Position numbers and translations under genes: made by a program. Below are positions 55,317 to 64,000 of a stretch of 64,000 bases of DNA, one piece after another. The stretch is from an uncultured Verrucomicrobiota bacterium (lineage in GTDB: Bacteria > Verrucomicrobiota > Verrucomicrobiae > Verrucomicrobiales > DEV007), in assembly GCA_902591645.1 (NCBI GenBank), contig CACJBM010000004.1, positions 17,247-81,246 on the forward strand, given 5' to 3'. The notes below the pieces were generated by a model. That model had not been told where the DNA came from and ran no database searches. It saw only the letters and a list, made by a program, of their open reading frames with translations. Position 1 is the first letter of the stretch, and every line of letters starts with the position of its first letter.

Positions 55317-58153
55317 TCCTCTCCCTCTGTAAGTGAATAGAGCAATACCTGTGTAATCAAGTCCTTTATCCGGCATTCTTCACGATTTTCAGGGATCATC
55401 TCAAATAGATGAAGGCGTTCTTTAAGATTCGGTTTGTAACCATTAGCATACTCGAAGAATTTTTTGGTGAAGTTGTAGGCGATTTTGCGATGGTCGGAGA
55501 GGAGTATTTTTTTAAGGCCAAACACGTTATCAAATTTGTGCGTTGCGATTTCACCTGATGCGTCCACTTCACCTCCTAAATGGTAATAACCTTCTAACCG
55601 GAATTGGAAGGTCCCATTGTGTGGTTTTTTGACTCGATACTTCGTTCGCCATTGCCCTGTCGCGTCAAAATTCTCAAGGGCAAAACCGTACGGATCGATA
55701 CTTTTATGACATGTATAACATGTTTTATTTTCTTTGTGTTGTTCGATCTGTTCTCGGAGAGTTGTGGCTTTGCCATGCTCTGGTTCAATTGCCTTCACAT
55801 TTTCTGGAGGTGGAGAGAGTGTATTGCCTGCAATGTTCTTGGAGACCCATGCTCCTCGGAGAATGGGAGAAGTATCAAAGCCATCAGCAGTGACTTTCAG
55901 AATGCTTCCCATAGTTAATAGTCCTCCGCGCGGCGATTCAGGAGAAAAAGAAACTTTGCGCATATTTTGGCCTGTTATTCCGTCAATGCCGTAGTGCTGA
56001 GCCAGTCGTTGGTTAAGGAATGAGAAGTCAGAATCTATCAGATAACTGATAGGCAGATTCTCTTGGATTAAATGATTGAGATACTTCTCGGTTTCAATGG
56101 GCAGGTAATGATTGAGGAGGTCGTTATAATTGGGATAAAGCTTTAGGGAGGGGTTCACCTTGTTGAACGATCTGAGATTGAGCCACTGAGAACAGAAAGA
56201 GTTGATCATTCGCAAGCTCTTTTCATCTTTGAGCATTCGATTGATTTGCTCAGTTAGAGTTTGAGTCGTGAACTTTTCGTTTCCTGATAGATTGAGGAGT
56301 TCTTGATCGGGTACAGAGAGCCAAAGGACTCTGGAGAGATCTGAGGCTATTTTGTAGGATTTGTTGGAATGTTCTCCTGGAGCTAATAGGAAACGATGAG
56401 AGCAGATGATTGCTTTGAATCCGGCCTTAGCTGCCATTACAAAATCCCCGTGTCCCTTAAAAGAGTTAAGGCTTACTTCATAGTATGGAGCCAGTTCATC
56501 TTCTGTTATATTTGAAGAGAAGGCCTTTTCGGCAAATTGCCGGATCACTTTTTCAAGGTCTTTTTTTGAGCGAGACAAGAGTGATATCTCTGAGGTTGGA
56601 ATGGCCCGGGGCAATGATGTTATGACATCAAGTTTTCCTATAGAGGCGATAGATTTTCCGTCCAAGGACACGGCATCTGTTACCAAAAACTTTATATATT
56701 TTTTTCTGGTTCTTTTTGGAAACACAATGGGTTGTTCGTAAGACCTCGTGATGTCCACTTTTCCCTCCAAGATTGGGTCTCCCCAAGATTGAGCGTCGTC
56801 CGATAGATAGATTGAATATGATTTTACTTGCCCATTGCCATTGCCTCCTGACCATTTGGTGTAGGAGAGGCCATTGATTTCTTTTTTAGCGGGATTTTTC
56901 AGCACCACAAAATGAGGAGGTTTGGCCACGGTGGGGCTGAACTGGGAATGCCAGAATGTTCGATTAGAACCGTCCTGCATCTTCTCCTTTTCCATGCCAA
57001 CTTGGTAACTGCTCACGGAGAGACTCCCTCCTATTGCCTTTAATTTTGTTTGGAAAGTTGACGTTTCTATCGGTTTTCTTGAAGTGAAATTCATATCGAG
57101 GCCTTTAAATAATTTCTGATAAGTTTTTGGAGGCCAATTGTCGACGAGAGGGCCTTTTGCTTTTAACTGCTTAATGTAGGCGCCTTGGTTTCCCTTCTTT
57201 TTACGAAATGTGTGCTTGGAATAGCAGTGCACAGATACGTTTTCACCGGGATGGAGAAATGCTCGAATCGTGTGAGATTTTACTTCCCTATTGGATAGGG
57301 AGATCACATCCAGTAATCGTTGTGGTTGTGGTCGGTCATCTGCAAAATAATATTTTCCAGAGAAGACTAGAACACTGATGTCCTCTTCAAAGTCTCCAAG
57401 TTTCTTTGCATCAAAAGTGAGTTCATACCAGCCCTTCACTGGAGGGTCAAAGTTGTCGTAAAAGAAGGAATAGTTGTTTCCATTGTTTGCTCTAGTCCAT
57501 GAGAAGAGAATTCCCTCCTGATAATTCCGAGTATAGATGTTATAGGTATCGTGACTGTCTTTGATTTTGTTTGTTATCCAGATTCGTTCTTGAGGGAAAC
57601 CTTTCTCTGGCAAAGCAAATTCGAGCATTTCATCTGCTGCGGAGAAATAGGAACTGAGCATTTCCTTGGTCAGGAGGATCTTCCGATCAGAATCGAAATC
57701 GTGAGTGCCTCGGTCCTCAGGAATATTTCCAGTCAAATCCAATTTGACTCCAAGAAGATCGTTCACTGAATGGACGAACTCGTGACGACTGATTCTTCGA
57801 TAAGAATTAATTGTCTTTGAATTTTGTTTTTTAGAGAGCCAATCGAGGAGGGTCTTTCTTTGGGTTGAAGAGGGTTGTTTTTTATCCGCAGGTGGCATCC
57901 TGCTGGTGATCAGGTTTTCAAAAATGAGCGAGCCGTCATGATCTTCCTTGTCCAATAAATTAGAAAGATCAAAGTTTCCTTTTTTGGTTTCCTCGTCATG
58001 GCAGTCAAAGCAATATTGTTCGAGGAGTTCTATGGACTCTTGTTCGAGTAATGTGACTTTGGATTGCGAATCAGAAAGGAATGAAACTGAGAGCCCGCTA
58101 ATCGTAATCAGATATAGAATTACTCGGCTCCTTAATGTCAGGAATAAATTCAA
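55313..58153 (-). CDS. Exported cytochrome-like protein with discoidin-like insert (pair 5)
   Basis: A 946-residue protein starting at TTG 58153, with AGG a few bases upstream, and a signal peptide. It has CFDCH in YCFDCHDEETKKGN, a DUF1587-like segment (YRRISRHEFVHSVNDLLGV), then a beta-rich middle. That middle includes a stretch like a F5/8C (discoidin) domain (GGSLSVSSY, NGLSYTKWSGGNGNG, YIKFLVTDAV), absent from the other cytochromes here. DUF1595 (KAFSSNITEDELAPYY), DUF1592 (LSRVLWLSVPDQEL), DUF1588 with CYTCHKSIDPYGFALENFD and DUF1585 follow. It sits 14 bases downstream of the SIMPL gene. The insert may bind carbohydrate (inference). Confidence 0.87.
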   Translation of the reverse strand: MNLFLTLRSRVILYLITISGLSVSFLSDSQSKVTLLEQESIELLEQYCFDCHDEETKKGNFDLSNLLDKEDHDGSLIFENLITSRMPPADKKQPSSTQRKTLLDWLSKKQNSKTINSYRRISRHEFVHSVNDLLGVKLDLTGNIPEDRGTHDFDSDRKILLTKEMLSSYFSAADEMLEFALPEKGFPQERIWITNKIKDSHDTYNIYTRNYQEGILFSWTRANNGNNYSFFYDNFDPPVKGWYELTFDAKKLGDFEEDISVLVFSGKYYFADDRPQPQRLLDVISLSNREVKSHTIRAFLHPGENVSVHCYSKHTFRKKKGNQGAYIKQLKAKGPLVDNWPPKTYQKLFKGLDMNFTSRKPIETSTFQTKLKAIGGSLSVSSYQVGMEKEKMQDGSNRTFWHSQFSPTVAKPPHFVVLKNPAKKEINGLSYTKWSGGNGNGQVKSYSIYLSDDAQSWGDPILEGKVDITRSYEQPIVFPKRTRKKYIKFLVTDAVSLDGKSIASIGKLDVITSLPRAIPTSEISLLSRSKKDLEKVIRQFAEKAFSSNITEDELAPYYEVSLNSFKGHGDFVMAAKAGFKAIICSHRFLLAPGEHSNKSYKIASDLSRVLWLSVPDQELLNLSGNEKFTTQTLTEQINRMLKDEKSLRMINSFCSQWLNLRSFNKVNPSLKLYPNYNDLLNHYLPIETEKYLNHLIQENLPISYLIDSDFSFLNQRLAQHYGIDGITGQNMRKVSFSPESPRGGLLTMGSILKVTADGFDTSPILRGAWVSKNIAGNTLSPPPENVKAIEPEHGKATTLREQIEQHKENKTCYTCHKSIDPYGFALENFDATGQWRTKYRVKKPHNGTFQFRLEGYYHLGGEVDASGEIATHKFDNVFGLKKILLSDHRKIAYNFTKKFFEYANGYKPNLKERLHLFEMIPENREECRIKDLITQVLLYSLTEGEE

Positions 58154-58167
58154 AGGCCTGAGTAATT

Positions 58168-58890
58168 TTATTTTGTCACTAATGAAAATGACGCCTTAAT
58201 TTGTACCGTGATTGGGATTTGTCCTGGCGCAAAGGCATCATTTATAACTGCTTGTTCGTTAGTGGCATAAACATTATTAAAATTATTTCTGGAGTATCCG
58301 AATCTTTCTTCCTCGATAAATAGAGGCTTGCCAATTTCCGAGTCCAGAGTGATGGCAAGTGTTTCAGCCTTTTCTTTGGCTGCTAGTAGAGCTTTTTTTC
58401 TTGTCTCATTCTGATGCTTAATTCTCTTGGAGTTGTCGTAAGTGATTCCATTTAAAGAGACATTTTCCATGCGTGAAATTCCGCTCCAAAGATCTTTGTA
58501 CTTTGATAGATCTGTTACTTTGAATTTGATGCTGGATGAGGCCTGATAGCCGTCCCTGACTCTGCCCTTGAGCTTAGAGGAAACGAAGTGTTCACCAAAT
58601 TCCATTCCTGATGTTTGAATGCAGTGTTCCGGCAATTCATTTTCCATTAAAAAATCCAGAACTGATTGGACAGTAGAACTATGAGACTTGGCCACTTCCT
58701 CAAGGCTAGGTTTCTTATTGCTGATTCTGATTTTCCAATCCATTTGATCTATGGCTACCGAAGTCGTTGCTGTTCCGTACACGGTAACATGCGGAGGATT
58801 GGCGGCTGCGCTGGACACTAATACTGTGAATATCAAAGTGCTTAACAGTAGTGTGGTCTTTCCAATATCTGAATTTGTTATTAGTTTCAT
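58168..58890 (-). CDS. Exported SIMPL (DUF541) domain protein
   Basis: A 240-residue protein with a signal peptide (LLLSTLIFTVLVSSAAA). VTVYGTATTSVAIDQMDWKI opens the SIMPL/DUF541 domain. ALLAAKEKAETLAITLDSEIGKP and FAPGQIPITVQIKASF close it. SIMPL domain proteins are periplasmic or lipid-anchored in other bacteria; their roles are poorly known. It lies just upstream of the pair 5 cytochrome (14 bases), which suggests one operon. The gap before it (58891-59076) is 186 bases. Confidence 0.85.
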   Translation of the reverse strand: MKLITNSDIGKTTLLLSTLIFTVLVSSAAANPPHVTVYGTATTSVAIDQMDWKIRISNKKPSLEEVAKSHSSTVQSVLDFLMENELPEHCIQTSGMEFGEHFVSSKLKGRVRDGYQASSSIKFKVTDLSKYKDLWSGISRMENVSLNGITYDNSKRIKHQNETRKKALLAAKEKAETLAITLDSEIGKPLFIEEERFGYSRNNFNNVYATNEQAVINDAFAPGQIPITVQIKASFSLVTK

Positions 58891-59076
58891 AATATAATTG
58901 GCGATTTTGATAGTTCTATTTTTCCTATAGGAGACTTGATAAAGTTAAGTCCTATTGAATCATAAGGCCAGTTTGATCAGTAGATTTTATCTGAGGTGCT
59001 AATAGCGACTTGTTAGAAAAATTCAGTCATTATTTAGGCTGCTAGGATTAATTTACCTAAGACTTTTTTCCTTTGC

Positions 59077-60432
59077 CTAGCGTCCTGACAGGTCATAGCA
59101 ACGGATTTCCTTGTCGTTTCTGCAGAATAATTTTCTGTCTGCTAGAGCCGGATGAGACCAAACTAGCGTTCTCCCACCGACTGAATGCGTTGGTTCAATA
59201 ATTTTTGTTCTCGATATTTCCTCATAACCTTGAGGCTTGAGCTTCGCAGAAATCATTTCTCCATGATCATTAAAGATTAGGGTCTGATCGCTGGTCTTAT
59301 GATATACAGTGAAAGCGCTTGGCCATGCCCCACGACCAGATCCGTCTTTCTTCAAAAGTGGTATTCTACTTTCCCACAGTCTCTTTCCGGTCATCATTTC
59401 AACACATCTAAAGAGACCTCTCTGGCCTGCAGAGTAGATGTGTCCGTTTTGTGCATGAGCGGTGTTGATGACTCCGGCCACCCCTAATCTTCGATCAAGT
59501 CCCCACAATAGTGATGCGGACTTGGAACCTTTATCGACCTTCACTGTGCCGGACTTTCCATTATATCCCATAACGTATACCAGATCATTCCATACCCTCG
59601 GTGCACCGATCGCCATTCCGAACTCAGGTTTAAAAGCCACTGACCAGTAAACTTTTCCGGTATCAGGGTTAACGCTATTTACTGATTCCCCGTGCCAGAC
59701 GATCAGTTGCTTGGTTCCGTGAATCGTTTCGATTACTGGTGTTCCGTATCCTGGTTTCTTAGAATCCAAGCATTTCCATTTTTCTTTGCCTGTCCTGTAA
59801 TCAAAGGCCACTAGCGTTTGGCCCTTTCCCCCCACAGTACAAATTAAAGTTTCCTTGTATATGAGCGGGTGGCAGGCTGTTCCCCATTCTGGATTTTCGA
59901 TGCCATAATTAGTAATTAGATTCTTGGACCATAGCAGTTTTCCATTTTCTGATTGGTAGGCGTTGAGTTGACCCTCTGCTCCCAAAGTAAAGACATGACC
60001 ATCATGAACTAGGGGCGTAGTTCTGGGGCCTATGGCATAGATGAATACTGAGGTATAAGTGGAATCATATTCATGAGACCAAACCATTTTTCCGCTCTCA
60101 GTACTAAGACAAATGACCCGTTCTTTCCCTTTTATTTTTGCTCTGATGAAGTTTGGGTTTGTTCCGGGTTTAATTTTTTCGGGTACATAGGGTTCTGATT
60201 TCCTGTCCATTACAAAGACCCTATTTGCTGAGACTGAGGGTCCCGAGTATCCACTACCAATTGGTTGGGACCAGAGGAGTTTTGGGGGACACTCTTCAAA
60301 ATCCAGGCGGACTCCTGATTCATTCCAAACCGTGTCCCTAGTTGGGCCCAAATATTGAGGCCAATCCTCAGCGCGTAGACTCATAGATGATCCAAGACCA
60401 CATATGATTAGTGTATAAAAAATGATGCGCAT
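59077..60432 (-). CDS. Exported PQQ-binding-like beta-propeller protein
   Basis: A 451-residue protein with a signal peptide. DWPQYLGPTRDTVWNESGV begins the mature protein, as in the PQQ-like repeat proteins of Planctomycetota and Verrucomicrobiota. Repeats such as VICLSTESGKMVWSHEYD, NAYQSENGKLLWSKN, VAFDYRTGKEKW and SVNPDTGKVYWS give the 'TGK..W' blade motif of the family. It could bind a quinone cofactor or act as a scaffold; no catalytic residues are assured. It is transcribed after the sulfatase at 60463 with 30 bases between. Confidence 0.85.
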   Translation of the reverse strand: MRIIFYTLIICGLGSSMSLRAEDWPQYLGPTRDTVWNESGVRLDFEECPPKLLWSQPIGSGYSGPSVSANRVFVMDRKSEPYVPEKIKPGTNPNFIRAKIKGKERVICLSTESGKMVWSHEYDSTYTSVFIYAIGPRTTPLVHDGHVFTLGAEGQLNAYQSENGKLLWSKNLITNYGIENPEWGTACHPLIYKETLICTVGGKGQTLVAFDYRTGKEKWKCLDSKKPGYGTPVIETIHGTKQLIVWHGESVNSVNPDTGKVYWSVAFKPEFGMAIGAPRVWNDLVYVMGYNGKSGTVKVDKGSKSASLLWGLDRRLGVAGVINTAHAQNGHIYSAGQRGLFRCVEMMTGKRLWESRIPLLKKDGSGRGAWPSAFTVYHKTSDQTLIFNDHGEMISAKLKPQGYEEISRTKIIEPTHSVGGRTLVWSHPALADRKLFCRNDKEIRCYDLSGR

Positions 60433-60462
60433 CGCAGAATTTTTCTGAGGCCAGAATGTGAT

Positions 60463-63039
60463 TTATTGAGAGCTTTTAGGAAGGTTTAATCTTAGAATTG
60501 TTTCAGGGTATAGAATTCTATAAAAAGCATCTTTCTCCAGAAAATCATTTGAGATTGTGATTTCACTTTCTTGTGGTGATTCAATGAGTTCAAGTAATGA
60601 CCACTGATTTCCTAAGGGCGTTGATTCTTGTAACTGGTAAAAAGCATCGGGATAAAGGTCACTGATAAGGATAGAACCTGCGTTATTATTTATTTCAATT
60701 TTAGGTTCTGCTACTGGTACTGGTATAAGTGTTTTTATGGGTTCACCCGGGACTGACTCTCCCATGATTTGTACGCCTCCTATGAATGAACCTCCACCGT
60801 ACAGAGTGTCTATTGTGAAGGTGATTGAATCAGTTAATAGGGGAGATTCATCCGTCCCGAAAATGGCGTAATGAGCCTCAGGCGCTGTTCCATCCCCACC
60901 GTCAGTGACTGTGGTTGTCTGTACAAAAGTAACAGGAGCAGTTGGGGATGCTGGTGTCTGGTAATAAAAGGTTGAGTTTCCGTCCGAGATTGAAGTTCCT
61001 CTATTTCCTAGGAAACCACCAACGTAAACGATGGCCTTGTACCCGTCAGGGAAAGTGGCATTGAGGCCCATAAATGAAACCGATGTTGGTGAATTGGTTC
61101 CCGTGAAGTCATCGATGCCTGCTTTGATAGGAGTATTGTTAAATGCCAAGTTGCCAGTTGCCCAGTTATTGGGATGTTTAATGGAGAGACTGACGCTCGT
61201 TCTTTCACTTAAATTGTTGGCTAGTCCGGTCACTTGATCCGTCTTGTGAAGATTGATCCAGCTATCTGTTACGCTGCCTAATTCTTCAATGCCGAAGGTC
61301 TCACCGTTATTGATTCTTTGAGGGTCTCCAGTGTACTCCGTGAAGTTAGTACTAATAATCCTTTCATTACTGACTTGAGTGTTTTTATCACTGTAATCGA
61401 GTGCTTCCGTTGTCCTTGGACTAGTAGTTGCCTTATGAGCATTGAACCAGTTCTCCATTATCTGGATCCTATCTTTTTGTGGGTGTTCAATTGGAATTTC
61501 CTCGATCGAGGAATATCCATCGACTAGATTTGTAGTTTGCTCGAGTTCTTCCATTAGATCGAAGAGTTCTAATTTTCCGTCGACGTTGGTTCTTTTGTAG
61601 AACCACTTTCCCTGATCATCGTCCATCCGGACCCCGCGATAGTCACCGACGCTATAGAAATGGAAATTTCTCAAGGGATCCAAATCATCGGGCTCGTCTG
61701 AGAAGAGTAGTGGGAGAATGCTGACCGAATCGTAGTGCTGATCAGGATCGACTTTTCCACCCGCAAGATCAATGACGCTTGTTACCCAGTCCATTACAGA
61801 AACCAGATGTTCACATTTGGTATTGGGTGGTATGATGGATCCTTTTCTGGTTCCATCACCCCATTTCCATATCATTGGAACCCGGTGTCCACCCTCATAA
61901 ATGGACATCTTCTTTCCACGCAATGGACCGTTTGGGTCCTGCCCGGCAGAGATCTGAGCCTGGCCTCCGCTGATTGCGCCTCCATTATCACTAGTAAAAA
62001 TGATCAGTGTATTGTTTTCAATGCCAAGGTCCCTGATCTTATCTAGTAGTAGGCCCAGTTGAGCGTCCAGATCATAAACGAAATCTGCTCGAGGACCGAT
62101 TTGGCTATGACCGGCAGCTTCTATTCCATTCACTGAAGGCGTTAATGGAACGTGTATCGCTGGAGTTGCATAGTACAGAAGGAAAGGACTCTCAGGATCA
62201 TTAGACATATGATCTTCCATGAATTCTTGTGCAAAGTGAGACAGGATCGGCCCATGTTCACTTGTATCGAATTCGGAGTCACCATAACCGACCTGTATCA
62301 TTTCCCCGTTACCGACTATCTGGCCCTTACTGAACGAGCGGAGCACCGAATCACCGGAGACATCAACTCCATTCACCTCGGACGCAAAGCTACTAATTGG
62401 GGCGTAAAGGTCATTTTCAAAGTACGCATAAAGTGGTCCCTGGATTCCATCCGGAGTCACAAAAGTATAGTCAAAACCATGATCAAGTAACCCGTTACGG
62501 AAACGTTTGCTGAAATCGATTTGATCGAGCTGATCATTGGCTTGGTCCCGGAGTATGTTTCCGGACGAATCGAAGAAGTCACCGCCAAAATGCATCTTTC
62601 CGAAGTAAGCAGTTTTATATCCTTTATTTTTCAAGGCTGTTCCAATCGTTTCGTGAGGATTTTCAATGCGATCATCCGTGGCATTACCAAAATGAAACGC
62701 AGACGCTGCGGTCCTGTTCCACGTTCCCCATGGCCTAGAGCGTTGGGTGTAATTTCCTGTCATGATGCAGAACCGGTTAGGCGCACAGAGGGCCGCGGGG
62801 AGTTGCGCGTCTAGAAACATCATCCCTTGGTCGCAGAGCTTGTCCAGATTTGGGGTAGGAACTTTTGCATTTCCCCCCGAGTAATGCTCATGGTATCGGC
62901 CAGGGTCTGCCCAACCTATGTCGTCAGCAAGAAAGAAAATAATGTTTGGGAGACTTTCTCCAGCAGAATTTGCCGGTAATTTTTCTGCAATAATAATAGA
63001 TAGGGAGATGCCAAGGATTAGAGCATTCAGGTTTCTCAT
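60463..63039 (-). CDS. Secreted sulfatase with C-terminal cell-surface-type domain
   Basis: An 858-residue protein. After a signal peptide, the sulfatase core has FFLADDIGWADPGR, formylglycine site C85-A-P-N-R then FCIMTG, and TSDNGGAISGG. The middle part (about 560-790) is a beta domain (VSLSIKHPNNWATG, NATFPDGYKAIVYVGGFLG). The tail (DAFYQLQESTPLGNQW... FYRILYP) is like the C-terminal segments of many verrucomicrobial secreted proteins. ATG 63039 is preferred over GTG 63066, because it directly precedes the hydrophobic leader. It is the longest sulfatase on this strand. The substrate is unknown. Confidence 0.87.
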   Translation of the reverse strand: MRNLNALILGISLSIIIAEKLPANSAGESLPNIIFFLADDIGWADPGRYHEHYSGGNAKVPTPNLDKLCDQGMMFLDAQLPAALCAPNRFCIMTGNYTQRSRPWGTWNRTAASAFHFGNATDDRIENPHETIGTALKNKGYKTAYFGKMHFGGDFFDSSGNILRDQANDQLDQIDFSKRFRNGLLDHGFDYTFVTPDGIQGPLYAYFENDLYAPISSFASEVNGVDVSGDSVLRSFSKGQIVGNGEMIQVGYGDSEFDTSEHGPILSHFAQEFMEDHMSNDPESPFLLYYATPAIHVPLTPSVNGIEAAGHSQIGPRADFVYDLDAQLGLLLDKIRDLGIENNTLIIFTSDNGGAISGGQAQISAGQDPNGPLRGKKMSIYEGGHRVPMIWKWGDGTRKGSIIPPNTKCEHLVSVMDWVTSVIDLAGGKVDPDQHYDSVSILPLLFSDEPDDLDPLRNFHFYSVGDYRGVRMDDDQGKWFYKRTNVDGKLELFDLMEELEQTTNLVDGYSSIEEIPIEHPQKDRIQIMENWFNAHKATTSPRTTEALDYSDKNTQVSNERIISTNFTEYTGDPQRINNGETFGIEELGSVTDSWINLHKTDQVTGLANNLSERTSVSLSIKHPNNWATGNLAFNNTPIKAGIDDFTGTNSPTSVSFMGLNATFPDGYKAIVYVGGFLGNRGTSISDGNSTFYYQTPASPTAPVTFVQTTTVTDGGDGTAPEAHYAIFGTDESPLLTDSITFTIDTLYGGGSFIGGVQIMGESVPGEPIKTLIPVPVAEPKIEINNNAGSILISDLYPDAFYQLQESTPLGNQWSLLELIESPQESEITISNDFLEKDAFYRILYPETILRLNLPKSSQ

Positions 63040-63125
63040 TGAATACAATCTATTGATCTGATTCACGTGGAAAAGTTAGTTCGAATTTACTGGCAAAGCC
63101 AATTTTTCTTTATCTTTGACAGTAC

Positions 63126-63611
63126 TCAGGAAGATAGATTCAGCGAGAAAAAATATTCAGAATAGGGTAAGGCTCCGTCATCCATGTCCCTTATTTCACC
63201 GGTCTTTTGAAAGCCGTAGTTCTCAAAAAATTGGTGAGCTCTTTTAAATCTTGTGTCTGACCAGAACTCGACGCGTTTGTAATTGCGATCTTCGGTCCAT
63301 TTCACTGCCCAGTCCATTAGGGTTTTACCCGCTCCCGAACCACGCATTGTTTTTTCAAGGTATAGTCTTCTAAAGGTAAGGAGGCTTGCTGATTTATCTT
63401 TAGGGAGTGTCGCATGGGATCCTACGATTTTTTTCTGATCATTTTCTAATACTACAAAGTCACCGCCGGATTCATGATAATGACGGTGGATGTCTAAAAG
63501 GTCCCGATCCGCACCATCAGTGTACATGATTTCGCCATACTCATCATATATTGAACTAATCAGAGCAATAATTTCTTCACTATCGGCATTAGTTGCAGTG
63601 CGGATTTTCAT
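63126..63611 (-). CDS. GNAT family N-acetyltransferase
   Basis: A 161-residue soluble protein. RLYLEKTMRGSGAGKTLMDWAVKWTED has the RxxGxG/A acetyl-CoA-binding motif A, and RFKRAHQFFENYGFQKTGEI is the C-terminal GNAT motif. The substrate is not predictable. There is no signal peptide. Its ATG (63609-63611) overlaps the stop of the upstream exported protein by four bases (ATGA), so they are translationally coupled, although one is exported and the other cytoplasmic. Confidence 0.85.
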   Translation of the reverse strand: MKIRTATNADSEEIIALISSIYDEYGEIMYTDGADRDLLDIHRHYHESGGDFVVLENDQKKIVGSHATLPKDKSASLLTFRRLYLEKTMRGSGAGKTLMDWAVKWTEDRNYKRVEFWSDTRFKRAHQFFENYGFQKTGEIRDMDDGALPYSEYFFSLNLSS

Positions 63612-64000
63612 GGGGCGATGAGGGAAATCTTCAGCCTGATCTGCCTGCTTCTCCTTTCTACTGTCTGATAATTGAATCGTTTATGAATAAGAACTGATTC
63701 TTCACTCATGCTAGTGCCTAGTTCTTGTATGTCTTGAGGATTAATGGTCCAATCTACGAGGTTTTCAGAGCCTTCTATACTAAATCTTATATCATCAATG
63801 GGTTGATTAGTTATTCTGTAGCTGAGCTCTATGTATGGATTTAATTTTCTCAATGAGAGTATCTCTTTTTTCCCAAAGACGAACGGATTCGTTCCCGAAA
63901 AATATTCCAATAAATTATTCTTCTGGTCCTTGTCCGGGTCCGATCCGGGTGAAGTTAATGTTGTTGGCGCGTCTTTCCTAAATCGCCTTTTTTTCCATTC
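63608..64000 (-). CDS. C-terminal part of a secreted verrucomicrobial protein (partial)
   Basis: The frame is open to the right edge, giving 130 residues before the TGA at 63608-63610. It contains SDPDKDQKNNLLEYFSGTNP, a Ca-binding segment common near the C terminus of secreted proteins in Verrucomicrobiota. A beta-rich end domain follows (IELSYRITNQP, SENLVDW, RLKISLIAP). The N-terminal catalytic part lies beyond the window, so the function cannot be named. A start at 63910 would cut through the motif and is rejected. Confidence 0.75.
   Translation of the reverse strand, partial: EWKKRRFRKDAPTTLTSPGSDPDKDQKNNLLEYFSGTNPFVFGKKEILSLRKLNPYIELSYRITNQPIDDIRFSIEGSENLVDWTINPQDIQELGTSMSEESVLIHKRFNYQTVERRSRQIRLKISLIAP

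Noticed and set aside
1..64000. CRISPR array, insertion sequence, transposase, integrase or rRNA
   Set aside because: No regularly spaced repeats, transposase or integrase motifs, or rRNA-like sequence were seen on either strand.

Overview
The window is a 64-kb stretch of a chromosome that looks like a marine or polymer-degrading member of the Planctomycetota/Verrucomicrobiota group, most likely Verrucomicrobiota. The evidence is eight secreted Cys-type sulfatases, five pairs of DUF1552 protein plus DUF1592/DUF1588-type cytochrome, ThuA and PhoD proteins, a Trp-Ala tandem-repeat protein, and a secreted C-terminal fragment at the right edge with the Ca-binding 'DPDxDxxxNLLEYxxGTNP' signature common in Verrucomicrobiota. 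Base composition is a mosaic, judged from sampled lines: AT-rich in most places, GC-rich around 17.5-20.3 kb and 28.9-37.4 kb. No gene-free stretch exceeds 300 bases; the longest (21671-21949) is a divergent intergenic region.

Layout. 1-5.2 kb: end of an unknown gene, Nudix hydrolase, small hypothetical protein, Trp-Ala repeat protein, renalase-like FAD oxidoreductase, metallophosphoesterase. 5.3-10.2 kb: TIM-barrel protein, selD (a selenoprotein with an in-frame UGA), secreted alpha/beta hydrolase, sialate O-acetylesterase. 10.2-21.7 kb: sulfatase, first cytochrome/DUF1552 pair, two PhoD phosphatases, lactonase-like propeller, sulfatase. 21.9-28.8 kb: trefoil-like secreted protein, M6 lipoprotein protease, NYN nuclease-like protein, sulfatase with HEAT repeats, GH5 glycosidase, ThuA protein. 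28.9-38.3 kb: two divergent cytochrome/DUF1552 pairs and a TIM-barrel protein. 38.4-39.9 kb: M14-like/BPL_N fusion. 39.9-54.1 kb: a tightly packed nine-gene operon. 54.1-64 kb: fifth DUF1552/cytochrome pair with a SIMPL protein, PQQ-like propeller, sulfatase, GNAT acetyltransferase and a partial secreted protein.

The most striking result is two genes that only make sense if UGA is read as selenocysteine. selD has UGA at codon 19, exactly at its catalytic position. The gene at 39911-40939 joins a secreted four-EF-hand domain to an iodothyronine-deiodinase-like domain, with UGA at codon 216 in the deiodinase active site. Each supports the other: SelD makes the selenophosphate needed to insert Sec.

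The deiodinase-like gene heads a run coupled by 1-4 nt overlaps or short gaps to four sulfatases, a DUF1552/cytochrome pair, a GH29-like fucosidase and a five-bladed-propeller glycosidase-like protein. I infer a locus for sulfated, fucose-containing algal polysaccharide, possibly from iodine-rich brown algae. The link between deiodination and that substrate is inference only.
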